64,000 bases of DNA from Halocatena marina (GTDB taxonomy: Archaea; Halobacteriota; Halobacteria; Halobacteriales; Haloarculaceae), in contig NZ_JALLPK010000004.1 of the NCBI RefSeq assembly GCF_023276375.1, positions 1 to 64,000 of the forward strand. The letters are read 5' to 3'. Made by a program: the position numbers and the translations under genes. Below are positions 43,048 through 51,720 of the stretch, piece after piece (positions within the stretch are counted from its first letter, which is position 1; each line of letters opens with the position of its first letter). The notes below the pieces were generated by a model that made no database searches, was not told the DNA's origin, and saw nothing but the letters and a program-made list of their open reading frames with translations.

Positions 43048-44496
43048 ATGACGGAGAGTACGAAAAACTACGTCAACGGTGAGTGGGTCGTTTCAGAAAC
43101 CGGCGATACTTTTGACGTAGAGAACCCCGCGAATCCGAACGAAATCGTCTCGCGATATCAACAGTCAAATTCCACTGACGCTGCCGTTGCTGTCAGTGCG
43201 GCTGCCGAATCACAAGACAGTTGGAAAAACACACCAGGACCCGAACGTGGGCGGATCCTTCGTGAAGCCGGAACTGTTCTTGCTAATCAGAAGGAGGGCT
43301 TGACTGGATTGTTGGTTTCCGAAGAAGGCAAATCCTACGCTGAAGCAGCCGGAGAAGTTCAACGAGCGATCGATATTTTCCATTACTTTGCAGCCAAAGC
43401 TGCTGATCTTGGAGGGACCGTAAAAGGATCAAGTGGAAAAAATACCACTCTCTATACACGGAAAGTACCGGTGGGAGTCGCCGCTCTCATTACGCCATGG
43501 AATTATCCAATTGCAATCCCTGCGTGGAAACTCGCTCCGGCACTCGCTGCAGGCAATAGCGTCGTTCTCAAGCCAGCTTCGGTTGCACCGGGCCTGTCCC
43601 TCAAAATTGCAAAGGCACTGGATGAGGCGGGGCTTCCTGCTGGTGTCCTCAACGTAGTCACTGGTCCCGGGAGGGAAGTCGGATCTGAGTTCATTGAGAA
43701 CGAGTCCACTGATGCTGTTTCATTTACCGGTAGCAGTCAGGTCGGCCAGACAGTGTATGATCAGGCAACCGATGCTGGAAAGCGCGTCCAAACTGAACTT
43801 GGTGGAAAGAATCCCACCGTTGTTACTGGTTCTGCTGATCCCAGTAAAGCGGCTGATATCGTAGCTACAGGTGGGTTTGGTACTACTGGACAGTCCTGTA
43901 CCGCGTGTTCACGGGCAATTGTAGACAGTGCGATTCATGATGATTTCGTTGCTGCACTGATCGACCGGGCAGAGTCGATAGATATCGGGCCTGGAAGCGA
44001 TCATGAAATGGGACCGCAGGTAAGTGCAAACGAGCGAGATTCCACCCTCGAATACATCGATATTGCTGTTGAGGAAGGTGCGACGCTCGCTGCTGGGGGT
44101 GGTGTTCCCGATGGAACTGCTGTTGCAAACGGGTACTTTGTGGAGCCAACTGTCTTTACTAACGTAGACTCCGAGATGCGAATTGCTCAAGAAGAAGTGT
44201 TCGGCCCCGTAATCTCCGTAATCGAAGTCGATGACTTTGATGGAGCGATCGACGTAGCGAATAATGTCCAATATGGTCTTTCGGCAAGTGTCGTTACCGA
44301 GAGCCACAATGAAGCAAACCGCTTTATCGACGAGGCTGATGCCGGGGTAGTGAAGGTCAACCAGAAAACGACTGGACTCGAGCTTCACGTGCCGTTTGGT
44401 GGATTTAAACGCTCTTCATCAGAAACGTGGCGTGAACAAGGTGATTCAGGACTCGACTTCTATACAATCGAGAAAACGGTTTACGACAGTTACTGA
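43048..44496 (+). CDS. Aldehyde dehydrogenase (possibly 2-oxoglutarate semialdehyde type)
   Basis: A 482-residue NAD(P)-dependent aldehyde dehydrogenase. Start at the ATG at 43048 (MTESTKNYVNGEW). The catalytic Cys is in FGTTGQSCTACSRAI and the general-base Glu in TELGGKNPT; cofactor binding uses ITPWNYPIAIPAWKLAPALA and FTGSSQVG. In haloarchaeal oxidative sugar pathways the last step is the oxidation of 2-oxoglutarate semialdehyde by an enzyme of this type; the enolase-type dehydratase next door and the DapA-type lyase at the right edge would supply that substrate. This is inference from context. Confidence 0.93.
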   Translation: MTESTKNYVNGEWVVSETGDTFDVENPANPNEIVSRYQQSNSTDAAVAVSAAAESQDSWKNTPGPERGRILREAGTVLANQKEGLTGLLVSEEGKSYAEAAGEVQRAIDIFHYFAAKAADLGGTVKGSSGKNTTLYTRKVPVGVAALITPWNYPIAIPAWKLAPALAAGNSVVLKPASVAPGLSLKIAKALDEAGLPAGVLNVVTGPGREVGSEFIENESTDAVSFTGSSQVGQTVYDQATDAGKRVQTELGGKNPTVVTGSADPSKAADIVATGGFGTTGQSCTACSRAIVDSAIHDDFVAALIDRAESIDIGPGSDHEMGPQVSANERDSTLEYIDIAVEEGATLAAGGGVPDGTAVANGYFVEPTVFTNVDSEMRIAQEEVFGPVISVIEVDDFDGAIDVANNVQYGLSASVVTESHNEANRFIDEADAGVVKVNQKTTGLELHVPFGGFKRSSSETWREQGDSGLDFYTIEKTVYDSY

Positions 44497-44669
44497 GCAG
44501 TATACTCAATCACTGATCCCAGACTGTCCTCATCATACCTAATCCGGTGACGATAGATGGGGGCACGGGAATACTAATAATTCGGCTGAGGAAATTCTTA
44601 GATTTGCAGTGGGATAACAACCGATACGTCCAATAAGGTTTGCTCACCAGCGGTGGCTAGAGGAATTCC

Positions 44670-45839
44670 TCAGGGATCATCTTCGAGTCGAAAACGGTCT
44701 ACGGTATTCTCGTCGACATTGATACCGAGCCCCGGATCACTGGGGACGGCGAGTTCTCCACCAGTTGGGTCGAGTGGTTCGACCAACAGTTCCTCGCGAA
44801 TTGGGTTCTCACTTCGGTCGAATTCAAACAACATCGGGTTGGGAAGCGCTCCCGCATGTGGATATGAAGGAATAGATGCAGCAAAGTGAAGTGCGGCGAC
44901 AAGACCGACGCCACCATTCCAGACGTGTGGTCGGACGACAACATTCTCAGTAGTGGCGAGTTTCGCAATGAAGCGCGCCTCTGAGAGTCCTCCACAGTGG
45001 GTAACGTTGGGCTGGACAACGTCGATCAGTCGGTCGTCGATCAACTGCTTAAATTCGAACCGGTTAAAGTGCGCCTCGCCAGCAGCGATCGGCACATTAA
45101 CACGTTCGGATAGTTCACGGTAGCCAGATAGATTTTCTGGAGGAACCGGCTCTTCGGCCCAAGTGATGTCATATTGCTCAATCGCGTTGATTGCTTTTGC
45201 AGCCTGCTTGGGTCGATAGTTACCATTGAAATCAACCATTAAATCTGCATCCTCACCGAGAACGTCTCGTGCCGTTCGAACCCGTCGGATGTCGTCATCG
45301 ATACCACACCCGATCTTGATCTTGGCCGCGGTAAATCCCTCTTCAGCAGCTTCTGTCATTGGGGTTTTAGGGTCCTCTCCCCACTCAGTGATGTACATTG
45401 TCGAGGCATACGGCACGACCTCAGAGGGAACAGAGCCATCTATGAAGACGTCAGAAGAGGACGTCCCAAGCAGACGGGAGATGGGTTCGCCGACGGCTTT
45501 TCCCTTCAGATCCCACAGAGCGATGTCTGCAGCACTTACTGCGCTATGGACGACGGGTCCACGACCGAAGTGATAGTCACCGGCGTAAAGATCAGTGGTC
45601 AGCGTCTCGACAGCGTGCGGTGACCGTCCAACGATGTAAGGTGCGACAATTTCCTCAATAGCGGTTGCGATGGTCCGAGGAGGTGCGAACGCCTCTCCCC
45701 ATCCCACAAGTCCGTCACGGGTTTCAACGCGGACGAGCGTCGCTGCGCGTGTATCGGTAATACCACGCGACCCGCCAAACCGACGGCCTTCTGGGAGTGA
45801 GTACGACAGCGGAATTGCTTCTATTGACGCGACTTCCAT
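44670..45839 (-). CDS. Enolase-superfamily sugar acid dehydratase (mandelate racemase/muconate lactonising type)
   Basis: A 389-residue (beta/alpha)8 enzyme with an N-terminal capping domain. The acid/base lysine motif is AAKIKIG; metal ligands are Asp in MVDFNGNY, Glu in WAEEPVPPEN, Glu in AAGEAHF; the C-terminal barrel His is in VVRPHVWNG. This matches sugar-acid dehydratases (gluconate, galactonate, arabinonate and similar). Together with the aldehyde dehydrogenase convergent with it, it points to non-phosphorylative sugar-acid breakdown. The exact substrate cannot be told. Confidence 0.9.
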   Translation of the reverse strand: MEVASIEAIPLSYSLPEGRRFGGSRGITDTRAATLVRVETRDGLVGWGEAFAPPRTIATAIEEIVAPYIVGRSPHAVETLTTDLYAGDYHFGRGPVVHSAVSAADIALWDLKGKAVGEPISRLLGTSSSDVFIDGSVPSEVVPYASTMYITEWGEDPKTPMTEAAEEGFTAAKIKIGCGIDDDIRRVRTARDVLGEDADLMVDFNGNYRPKQAAKAINAIEQYDITWAEEPVPPENLSGYRELSERVNVPIAAGEAHFNRFEFKQLIDDRLIDVVQPNVTHCGGLSEARFIAKLATTENVVVRPHVWNGGVGLVAALHFAASIPSYPHAGALPNPMLFEFDRSENPIREELLVEPLDPTGGELAVPSDPGLGINVDENTVDRFRLEDDP

Positions 45840-46167
45840 ATCTACGGAAATAATCGTATACTACAAATAACTACCTCTACCTTTCCAACATAATACGAGA
45901 CAAGCACTCACGAAAGCTATCTGCTGCAGGTTACCATCGTGTCTGAAAGCCCCTGTTCTGTGGAGACATTGTTCATCACGTCCGCGTTTGCAGCAGCATT
46001 CGATTGAACCGAGGAGTAGCCGATTGCACTCATTGTACCGCTCGTGTATCACTCAACTCGTCTCTTGTCGATCTCAACACCCAATCGAGGCACATCGGTA
46101 ACCGCGATGCATCTAGTCGGGAGTAGCCACACAGCAACAGAAGCCATTCGTCGATGAACAAGCAGAC
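45840..46167. other. Gene-free spacer
   Basis: Upstream of the leftward dehydratase gene, whose promoter region is A+T-rich near 45850-45870. No gene or repeat found. Confidence 0.4.
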
Positions 46168-46350
46168 CTATACTGTCCCTCGAGGGGCCCGCTTCAGTAA
46201 CTCGTAGGCAAATGGGATTGCAAGGATATATACGAAGCCAAAGAACGTACCTGCCGTTTTCCCGAGATTCAGGTACGTTGCTACGGAGATAACAATTCCC
46301 AATACAATGATAAGCGCGATTCGGGCGGGTATTCCTGTGATCTTCACCAT
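46168..46350 (-). CDS. Small two-helix membrane protein
   Basis: A 60-residue protein with two hydrophobic helices (RIALIIVLGIVISVATYLNL and FFGFVYILAIPFAYELL) ending in basic residues. It follows the ABC ATPase genes on the same strand 120 bases downstream. Unrecognised; possibly an accessory part of the importer. Confidence 0.55.
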   Translation of the reverse strand: MVKITGIPARIALIIVLGIVISVATYLNLGKTAGTFFGFVYILAIPFAYELLKRAPRGTV

Positions 46351-46474
46351 CTTCCAGTCAACATTATCTACAGAGCATAAAAAAACACCGGTTAAGTAAC
46401 AAGATATTGTTGGAAATGCAGATTTCGAAATGGGCGCAGAAAGTGCTATTCAATAGTCAGGGATAGCTTCACCC

Positions 46475-47533
46475 CTATGTTCCTTCCAGTGGTTCGCTAT
46501 CCCAGTATTCATGATCTGAATCTGCACGATAGCAGGTGACCTCTCCTCCATCGGAGGTATCGAAAGTTGGCGGATATTCTTTACACATCGCTCGGGCATC
46601 GGGACAGCGCGTATGGAACCGGCAACCTGATGGTGGATTCTCCGGATCGGGAATATCGATTGACCGTACTGGCGGATGTCCTTGCATTTCACTATCGAGT
46701 TCAAGTTCAGGAGTCGCCCAATTCAATACTTTCGTGTACGGGTGGGTAGGGTTATGGATGATCTGGTCGACCGGCCCAATCTCCACGAGCTTCCCAAGGT
46801 ACATCACACCGATCCGACCTCCTGCTTTTTCAGCCAGATACCGTGCGTTGGAAAGGTCATGTGAGATGAAGAGGTAAGAGGTATCGAATGCATCTTGCAG
46901 TTCAAGCATGAGATCCATCATCTCAATCCGTAGGGAAACGTCCAGAGCAGAGATTGCTTCATCGGCAAGGATTAGCTCCGGATCCATCAACAATGCACGA
47001 ACCAGAGCAACTCGCTGAGCCTCACCCCCTGAGAGTTGGTGTGGGTATCGGTACGCAAAATCTGATGGTGGCTTCATGCCGACCCGATCAAGCATTGCCA
47101 GAGCACGAGCTTCCCGTTCCTCTCGAGAGAGAGTTGACTTCCACTTCTTCAGCGGCCGCGTCAGTGATTCTATCACCCGTTTATTTGGATTGAGCGAGCT
47201 CCCTGGATTTTGGTGAATCATCTGAAGCGATCGGCGGATTTGACTATAACTAACACCGTCGGTGATTTCACCACGACGAGTTTTCCAGAGGTCTTGATTC
47301 CGGTATGTAACGCTCCCGTTTGTCGGCTCTTGGATACCGATTGTCGTCTTCCCAAGGGTCGTTTTTCCACATCCACTTTCTCCAACGAGTGAGACAACGT
47401 CATTCTCGCCAATGTCTAAACTGACACCGTCAACAGCCCTGACTGTCGTTTCGTCGTCGAACAACCCAAAAGGATTACTCTCAGCGCCAAAGTGGACGTC
47501 AATATCGTGAAGTGAGATCAAAGGTTCACTCAT
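46475..47533 (-). CDS. Oligopeptide/oligosaccharide ABC ATPase, DppF type
   Basis: A 352-residue ATPase: Walker A GESGCGKTTLGK, signature LSGGEAQRVALVRA, Walker B ELILADEAISALD, switch His FISHDLSNARY. The C-terminal cysteine motif GCRFHTRCPDARAMCKEYPP is the OppF/DppF signature. Start is the ATG at 47533, whose ATGA overlaps the stop of the DppD-type gene; longer in-frame starts would run into that gene. Haloarchaeal Opp/Dpp-type importers often carry sugars rather than peptides. Confidence 0.93.
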   Translation of the reverse strand: MSEPLISLHDIDVHFGAESNPFGLFDDETTVRAVDGVSLDIGENDVVSLVGESGCGKTTLGKTTIGIQEPTNGSVTYRNQDLWKTRRGEITDGVSYSQIRRSLQMIHQNPGSSLNPNKRVIESLTRPLKKWKSTLSREEREARALAMLDRVGMKPPSDFAYRYPHQLSGGEAQRVALVRALLMDPELILADEAISALDVSLRIEMMDLMLELQDAFDTSYLFISHDLSNARYLAEKAGGRIGVMYLGKLVEIGPVDQIIHNPTHPYTKVLNWATPELELDSEMQGHPPVRSIDIPDPENPPSGCRFHTRCPDARAMCKEYPPTFDTSDGGEVTCYRADSDHEYWDSEPLEGT

Positions 47534-48597
47534 TGGTTCACCTCTTCTCCCTTTTCGAGGGAGAATTGAACTGATTTGCGTGCTTCTTCCGGATAGAAGC
47601 ACGCGACCCGATGATTATCCGTTATACTCTCCAACACTGGATCTTCCTCTGTACAGTGATTGCTCGCAATTGGGCATCGGTCATTGTAGGAACAGCCAAT
47701 AGGAACATTCGCTGGATTTGGCGCTGATCCCTCAATTGGTCGCATTTCTTCAAGTGGTGCGTGTGTATTTGGTGTTGCACGTAACAACGACCGTGTATAC
47801 GGATGCGATGCTGATTGGAGCAGTCGGCTCGTCGGCCCGACCTCAACCAACTCAAATGCATAAACGACTGCTAGTCTGTCCGCCAACTTTGCGACAAGAG
47901 GCAGGTCGTGAGTAATAAACACCATCGTCAGGTCGTATTTCTGTCCAATTTCGTTAAGCAAGGCGATGATTGACTGCTGCATCAACAGATCAAGCGCTGC
48001 AGTGGGTTCATCCATCACAAGGACATCCGGTTCGAGAAGTAGACTCAACGCAATGAGTGCACGCTGACTCATCCCACCGGAGAGTTCGTGGGGATACGCA
48101 TCCAAAACACGATCCGGCTCAAGATACAGATCCGATATAAGCTGACGAGATCGTTGCATACCTTCCTTAAGATCTCTGTCGTGAGCCTCAAGAGTTTCTT
48201 CGAAGTGTTCTCGGATCCGCATTGTTGGATTGAACGAGTCCATTGCGCCCTGGAATACCATCGCAATTTCCTCCCAACGGAGTTCACGTAATTGGTCTTC
48301 CGAGAGATCTAGAATGGAGACCGGTTCTCCATTGGTCGGATGATACGTTACCGACCCTGTTGTGTGACCAGGCTCTTCGACTGCATCAAGCAATGAGGAG
48401 CCAAACATCGATTTGCCGGAGCCTGACTCTCCAACAATCCCGAGAACTTCTCCCCGGTTGATGTCAAGGGTCACATTGTTGAGAACTTTCAATTCTCCGG
48501 TTGATGATGGAAATTTAACACTCGCGTCTTCAACCTCAATAATTGTGCCCGTATTGTCTTCTCCAGAATGGTCTGATTTCTCTGAGACTGCCGTCAT
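47530..48597 (-). CDS. Oligopeptide/oligosaccharide ABC ATPase, DppD type
   Basis: A 355-residue ATPase: Walker A GESGSGKSMFG, signature LSGGMSQRALIALS, Walker B DVLVMDEPTAALD, and FITHDLPLVAKL. The C-terminal cluster GCSYNDRCPIASNHC is the family motif that may bind an Fe-S cluster. It precedes and overlaps the DppF-type gene. The fused permease and binding protein for this importer follow to the right on the same strand, with the small gene and IS relic between. Confidence 0.93.
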   Translation of the reverse strand: MTAVSEKSDHSGEDNTGTIIEVEDASVKFPSSTGELKVLNNVTLDINRGEVLGIVGESGSGKSMFGSSLLDAVEEPGHTTGSVTYHPTNGEPVSILDLSEDQLRELRWEEIAMVFQGAMDSFNPTMRIREHFEETLEAHDRDLKEGMQRSRQLISDLYLEPDRVLDAYPHELSGGMSQRALIALSLLLEPDVLVMDEPTAALDLLMQQSIIALLNEIGQKYDLTMVFITHDLPLVAKLADRLAVVYAFELVEVGPTSRLLQSASHPYTRSLLRATPNTHAPLEEMRPIEGSAPNPANVPIGCSYNDRCPIASNHCTEEDPVLESITDNHRVACFYPEEARKSVQFSLEKGEEVNQ

Positions 48598-48866
48598 CGT
48601 TGGTTACCCAGTAGCGTTTGATCACTAATCCAATTCTGTTCCAAGTCTGAACTTACGAAGGACAAATAAGTTAGCATACCTTATGATTAGATATGGCTTC
48701 TATAATTTAGGTTCTTCGGTGTATTCTCCTCCCAAACGACAGTTGCATGAGTAGGAAGCGGTAACATCAAAGTCCACGATGGAACTGCAATCACTATACT
48801 ATATCTGCATCAGAACCGATTCCAGACAACCAAATTGCTAAATCACTGCGGCTATATGCAATTGAC

Positions 48867-49100
48867 ATGCCTGATTTCACAGACCTTGCAGATGTCCTTT
48901 GTTCATTCAAACAACTGGTTTGGGTTGTTATCGCTCTAACCACGACACTCCTCATATTGTCGGCATTTTCGGCTTTCATCGGTGGTCTCTCAGAGGGGGC
49001 AATGGTTGTCCTTACACTCTCAACAGCAATCAATGGAAGCTCACTTCTAATCGGAGTGGCCGTGTTGTTACTTTGTCGACGCCACGACCGACCAATCTGA
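48867..49100 (+). CDS. Small two-helix membrane protein
   Basis: A 77-residue protein, two hydrophobic stretches (WVVIALTTTLLILSAFSAFI and MVVLTLSTAINGSSLLIGVA) and a basic C-terminus. Points away from the leftward ABC genes on both sides. The overlapping minus-strand frame lacks any such organisation. Unrecognised. Confidence 0.5.
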   Translation: MPDFTDLADVLCSFKQLVWVVIALTTTLLILSAFSAFIGGLSEGAMVVLTLSTAINGSSLLIGVAVLLLCRRHDRPI

Positions 49101-49178
49101 TACGTAAGTGCTAAGCCTTTGTCCTCGATTAAGCGTGGCGAGCGTGGCGGACGGGGATCCATTTCGTAATGGCCAGCT

Positions 49179-49330
49179 CCTGAGGTACGAACCGAGTGGA
49201 CGGCGTGTGATACGTTACCGGAGAAGTCGCTGTGGGTTCGTGAACACTCGTGTCGGGTTGTAGATTCACAGCAGATCTGGATGGAGTAGATCATTCGTGT
49301 GAAGGTGACTGGGAGGTCGTAAAGAATGGC
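49179..49330 (+). pseudogene. TnpB (IS200/IS605, IS1341-type) C-terminal relic
   Basis: Reads PEVRTEWTACDTLPEKSLWV then REHSC, and after a frameshift FTADLD. In haloarchaeal TnpB/OrfB proteins, EKSLWVREHSCPxCGFxADRDxNA is the C-terminal zinc finger and last catalytic Asp. Here the second CxxC is damaged and the frame is shifted. The remainder of the gene is missing. It lies directly beside the fused permease gene, so a past insertion separated permease and ATPase genes. Confidence 0.65.
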
Positions 49331-49347
49331 GTGACAGATGAGGCGAT

Positions 49348-51465
49348 TTAATCTGAAGTGCCGACAATTTTACCGCTTGATTCAGATTCTTCGACTGTTG
49401 TGGACCCAGATTCAGAGAAGAACTTGGTTCTCAATCGAGGGTTGAACACACGGTCAGCACTCTGTGCGAGTAACAACGAACCGAGCGAAAGAAGCACAAC
49501 TGCAAACATTGGCACGAGCACGATATGGGCTAATTCCGAGTTGTACAGTGCTGCTGTGCCACTGACCGCATTTGACATCATGACACCCCAGTTCGGAGTA
49601 ATCCCACCCAGTACGCCGAGATAGTACAGCGCAACTGCTTCGAAGATAATCCGTCGAGTCGCGCTAACGAAACTGACCGAGATATAAGGCATTAGGTTCG
49701 GCAACAAGTCGACACGGACGATGGACGAGGTAGAAAGTCCCATCGTTCGAGCAGATTCTACATACGCGGCGTCTCTGAGCGTGAGAACTTGCGAACGCAA
49801 TGCCCGTGCAAGTCCTGTCCAGTTGTTAATTGCAAGGATGAGACCGATAAAGTATGGATTTGTAGTATCTAAGAAGAATGTGATCACGATGACAAGGGGT
49901 AGCCCTGGCAACGTAAGGAGGGTGTCACTGAGAGTCATCAAGAGTCGATCGACAATGCCACCAATGTAACCGGACACAAGGCCGACGAGTACACCAATTG
50001 CAGTCGCGAAAACGGCACCAGAAGCGATCATCTTCAGAATATATGGGGTTGCGTGGACAGTCTGGGAAAACAGCCCCTTACCGGTACGGTCAGTGCCCAA
50101 CGGGAAGGCCCAGTTGGTAAACGGTTTGAGGAACCGATCGTCCACTGGCGCGGTTGAAGGTTCTGGCACAACCATCACGCCAATGGTCCCTAGATAGAGT
50201 ATCGCGAGCAGAATCGTCAAACCGACACGGCCTCGCCAGTCTGCTAATAGCACTTTGGCAGGTACAATAACCGACTCAGTAACAAACCGACGATACCGTT
50301 CAGTCTTGTTTGGTGTCTCTTGTAGATATTGCTCTGTATCGAGGATGAACTCTTTCTCGGAGCCTGCACTTTCGGAATTGTCTTTTCCAGTCGCTTGCGA
50401 TGGGAGCGTACTAAGCCGAGCACGGATCTTGGTGATCAATTCGCCAGCTGAAACGACGTTGGAGTACGTCTCGCGTTCACCTTCACTGCCGGTCCGTGGG
50501 TCAATCAATCCGTACGTAAGATCCGCAATGAAGATTCCAACAATAACTGCAATTGCAATTACCATAAACGTACCCATCATTAATGGGTAGTCACGTGCCT
50601 CGATTCCCTTGAACAGGTAGAACCCAATTCCTTGATATCGGAAGATTTCTTCTAAAATCACGGACCCGCCGAACACTGCACCAATAGAGAGAACTAAATG
50701 AGTATACATTGGAAGGATTGCATTACGACCAACGTACCTGAGTGCAATTCGTCTTGAGGAAAGCCCTCGAAGGCGACCTACATGGAGATAATCCTTTCCA
50801 AGGATCTGGATGCTGTTCCCACGCATCCCCAAAGCATAGCCACCTGCCCAAGTAAGGATAATCGACAGGATTGGTAACAGAGCATGATAAAGAACGCTCA
50901 CCAAGAATGCTACAGTCCAGCCTGGTTCGAGGGCTTCCCCGTACCGACCGCCTGTTGGGAAGATACCCCAATAATATCCCAGATAAAAGACGAACACTAG
51001 CGCGAATATATAATACGGAACCGACTGAGTGAAGATTGCGCCCAGAGACAATGACGAGTCGAATCGCGTACCCTCCTTATACGCCATGATGGCACCGAGA
51101 GAGATCCCCACGATGAATGCCAATGAAATTGAGATGGACATAATGAAAATTGTCCAAGGCAATGCCTCCGCGATGATTTCCGAAACCGGAGACCCAGTCG
51201 AAAGCGAAAATCCGAGATCCCCCTGTACGAGCGAGGACATGTAGTTGATATAACGCTCGTGTAGTGGTAACTGAGGATTGATATTTAAGTATTTTTTCAT
51301 AAGTTCGATCTGTTGGGCCATATTTGGACGTCCCCGAAGTTGTGCCCGGAGATACGTGAGAGGCCCACCAGGTAGTTTCTGTACGAGAACAAAAGCGAGA
51401 TTGACAACGATGAAAATTGTCAAGACTGCCTGAAGAATTCTCTTTACTATCCACTTTGGTATCAT
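49348..51465 (-). CDS. Fused DppB-DppC permease of an Opp/Dpp-type importer
   Basis: A single 705-residue chain containing both permeases. Residues 1-330 are DppB-like (LVQKLPGGPLTYLRAQLRG after the first helix; GDLGFSLSTGSPVSEIIAEA; EAA-type loop HVGRLRGLSSRRIALRYVGR). After a polar linker of about 90 residues, residues 420-690 are DppC-like (FPLGTDRTGKGLFSQTVHAT; EAA loop ESARTMGLSTSSIVRVDLLP). These are normally two genes. No stop or frameshift separates them. Works with the binding protein upstream (255 bases away) and the DppDF ATPases. Confidence 0.92.
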   Translation of the reverse strand: MIPKWIVKRILQAVLTIFIVVNLAFVLVQKLPGGPLTYLRAQLRGRPNMAQQIELMKKYLNINPQLPLHERYINYMSSLVQGDLGFSLSTGSPVSEIIAEALPWTIFIMSISISLAFIVGISLGAIMAYKEGTRFDSSLSLGAIFTQSVPYYIFALVFVFYLGYYWGIFPTGGRYGEALEPGWTVAFLVSVLYHALLPILSIILTWAGGYALGMRGNSIQILGKDYLHVGRLRGLSSRRIALRYVGRNAILPMYTHLVLSIGAVFGGSVILEEIFRYQGIGFYLFKGIEARDYPLMMGTFMVIAIAVIVGIFIADLTYGLIDPRTGSEGERETYSNVVSAGELITKIRARLSTLPSQATGKDNSESAGSEKEFILDTEQYLQETPNKTERYRRFVTESVIVPAKVLLADWRGRVGLTILLAILYLGTIGVMVVPEPSTAPVDDRFLKPFTNWAFPLGTDRTGKGLFSQTVHATPYILKMIASGAVFATAIGVLVGLVSGYIGGIVDRLLMTLSDTLLTLPGLPLVIVITFFLDTTNPYFIGLILAINNWTGLARALRSQVLTLRDAAYVESARTMGLSTSSIVRVDLLPNLMPYISVSFVSATRRIIFEAVALYYLGVLGGITPNWGVMMSNAVSGTAALYNSELAHIVLVPMFAVVLLSLGSLLLAQSADRVFNPRLRTKFFSESGSTTVEESESSGKIVGTSD

Positions 51466-51720
51466 CTGTACCTATTAGTCACGACTCTATGTAATAAAAA
51501 TGGCGGAACGAGGTATGATCCCATATCACGAAATCGCACGGCGACTGTGGAATGAAGGATGGAGTATCCTTGGTGTTTATTTATACGGAATTGGCTAACC
51601 TGCACACTGAGAATGACGTCCAACGATCACACGAATATTCAAACGACCAACGTATAGTGATATTCCAGATAGTAGCGTTCCCAACTCACCTTGGAAAGCA
51701 CTTCGACAGTGCGTCACACC

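Noticed and set aside
48794..49294. 166-codon minus-strand frame
   Set aside because: Runs antisense to the small membrane gene and across the TnpB relic; Arg/Ser/Thr-rich without structure.
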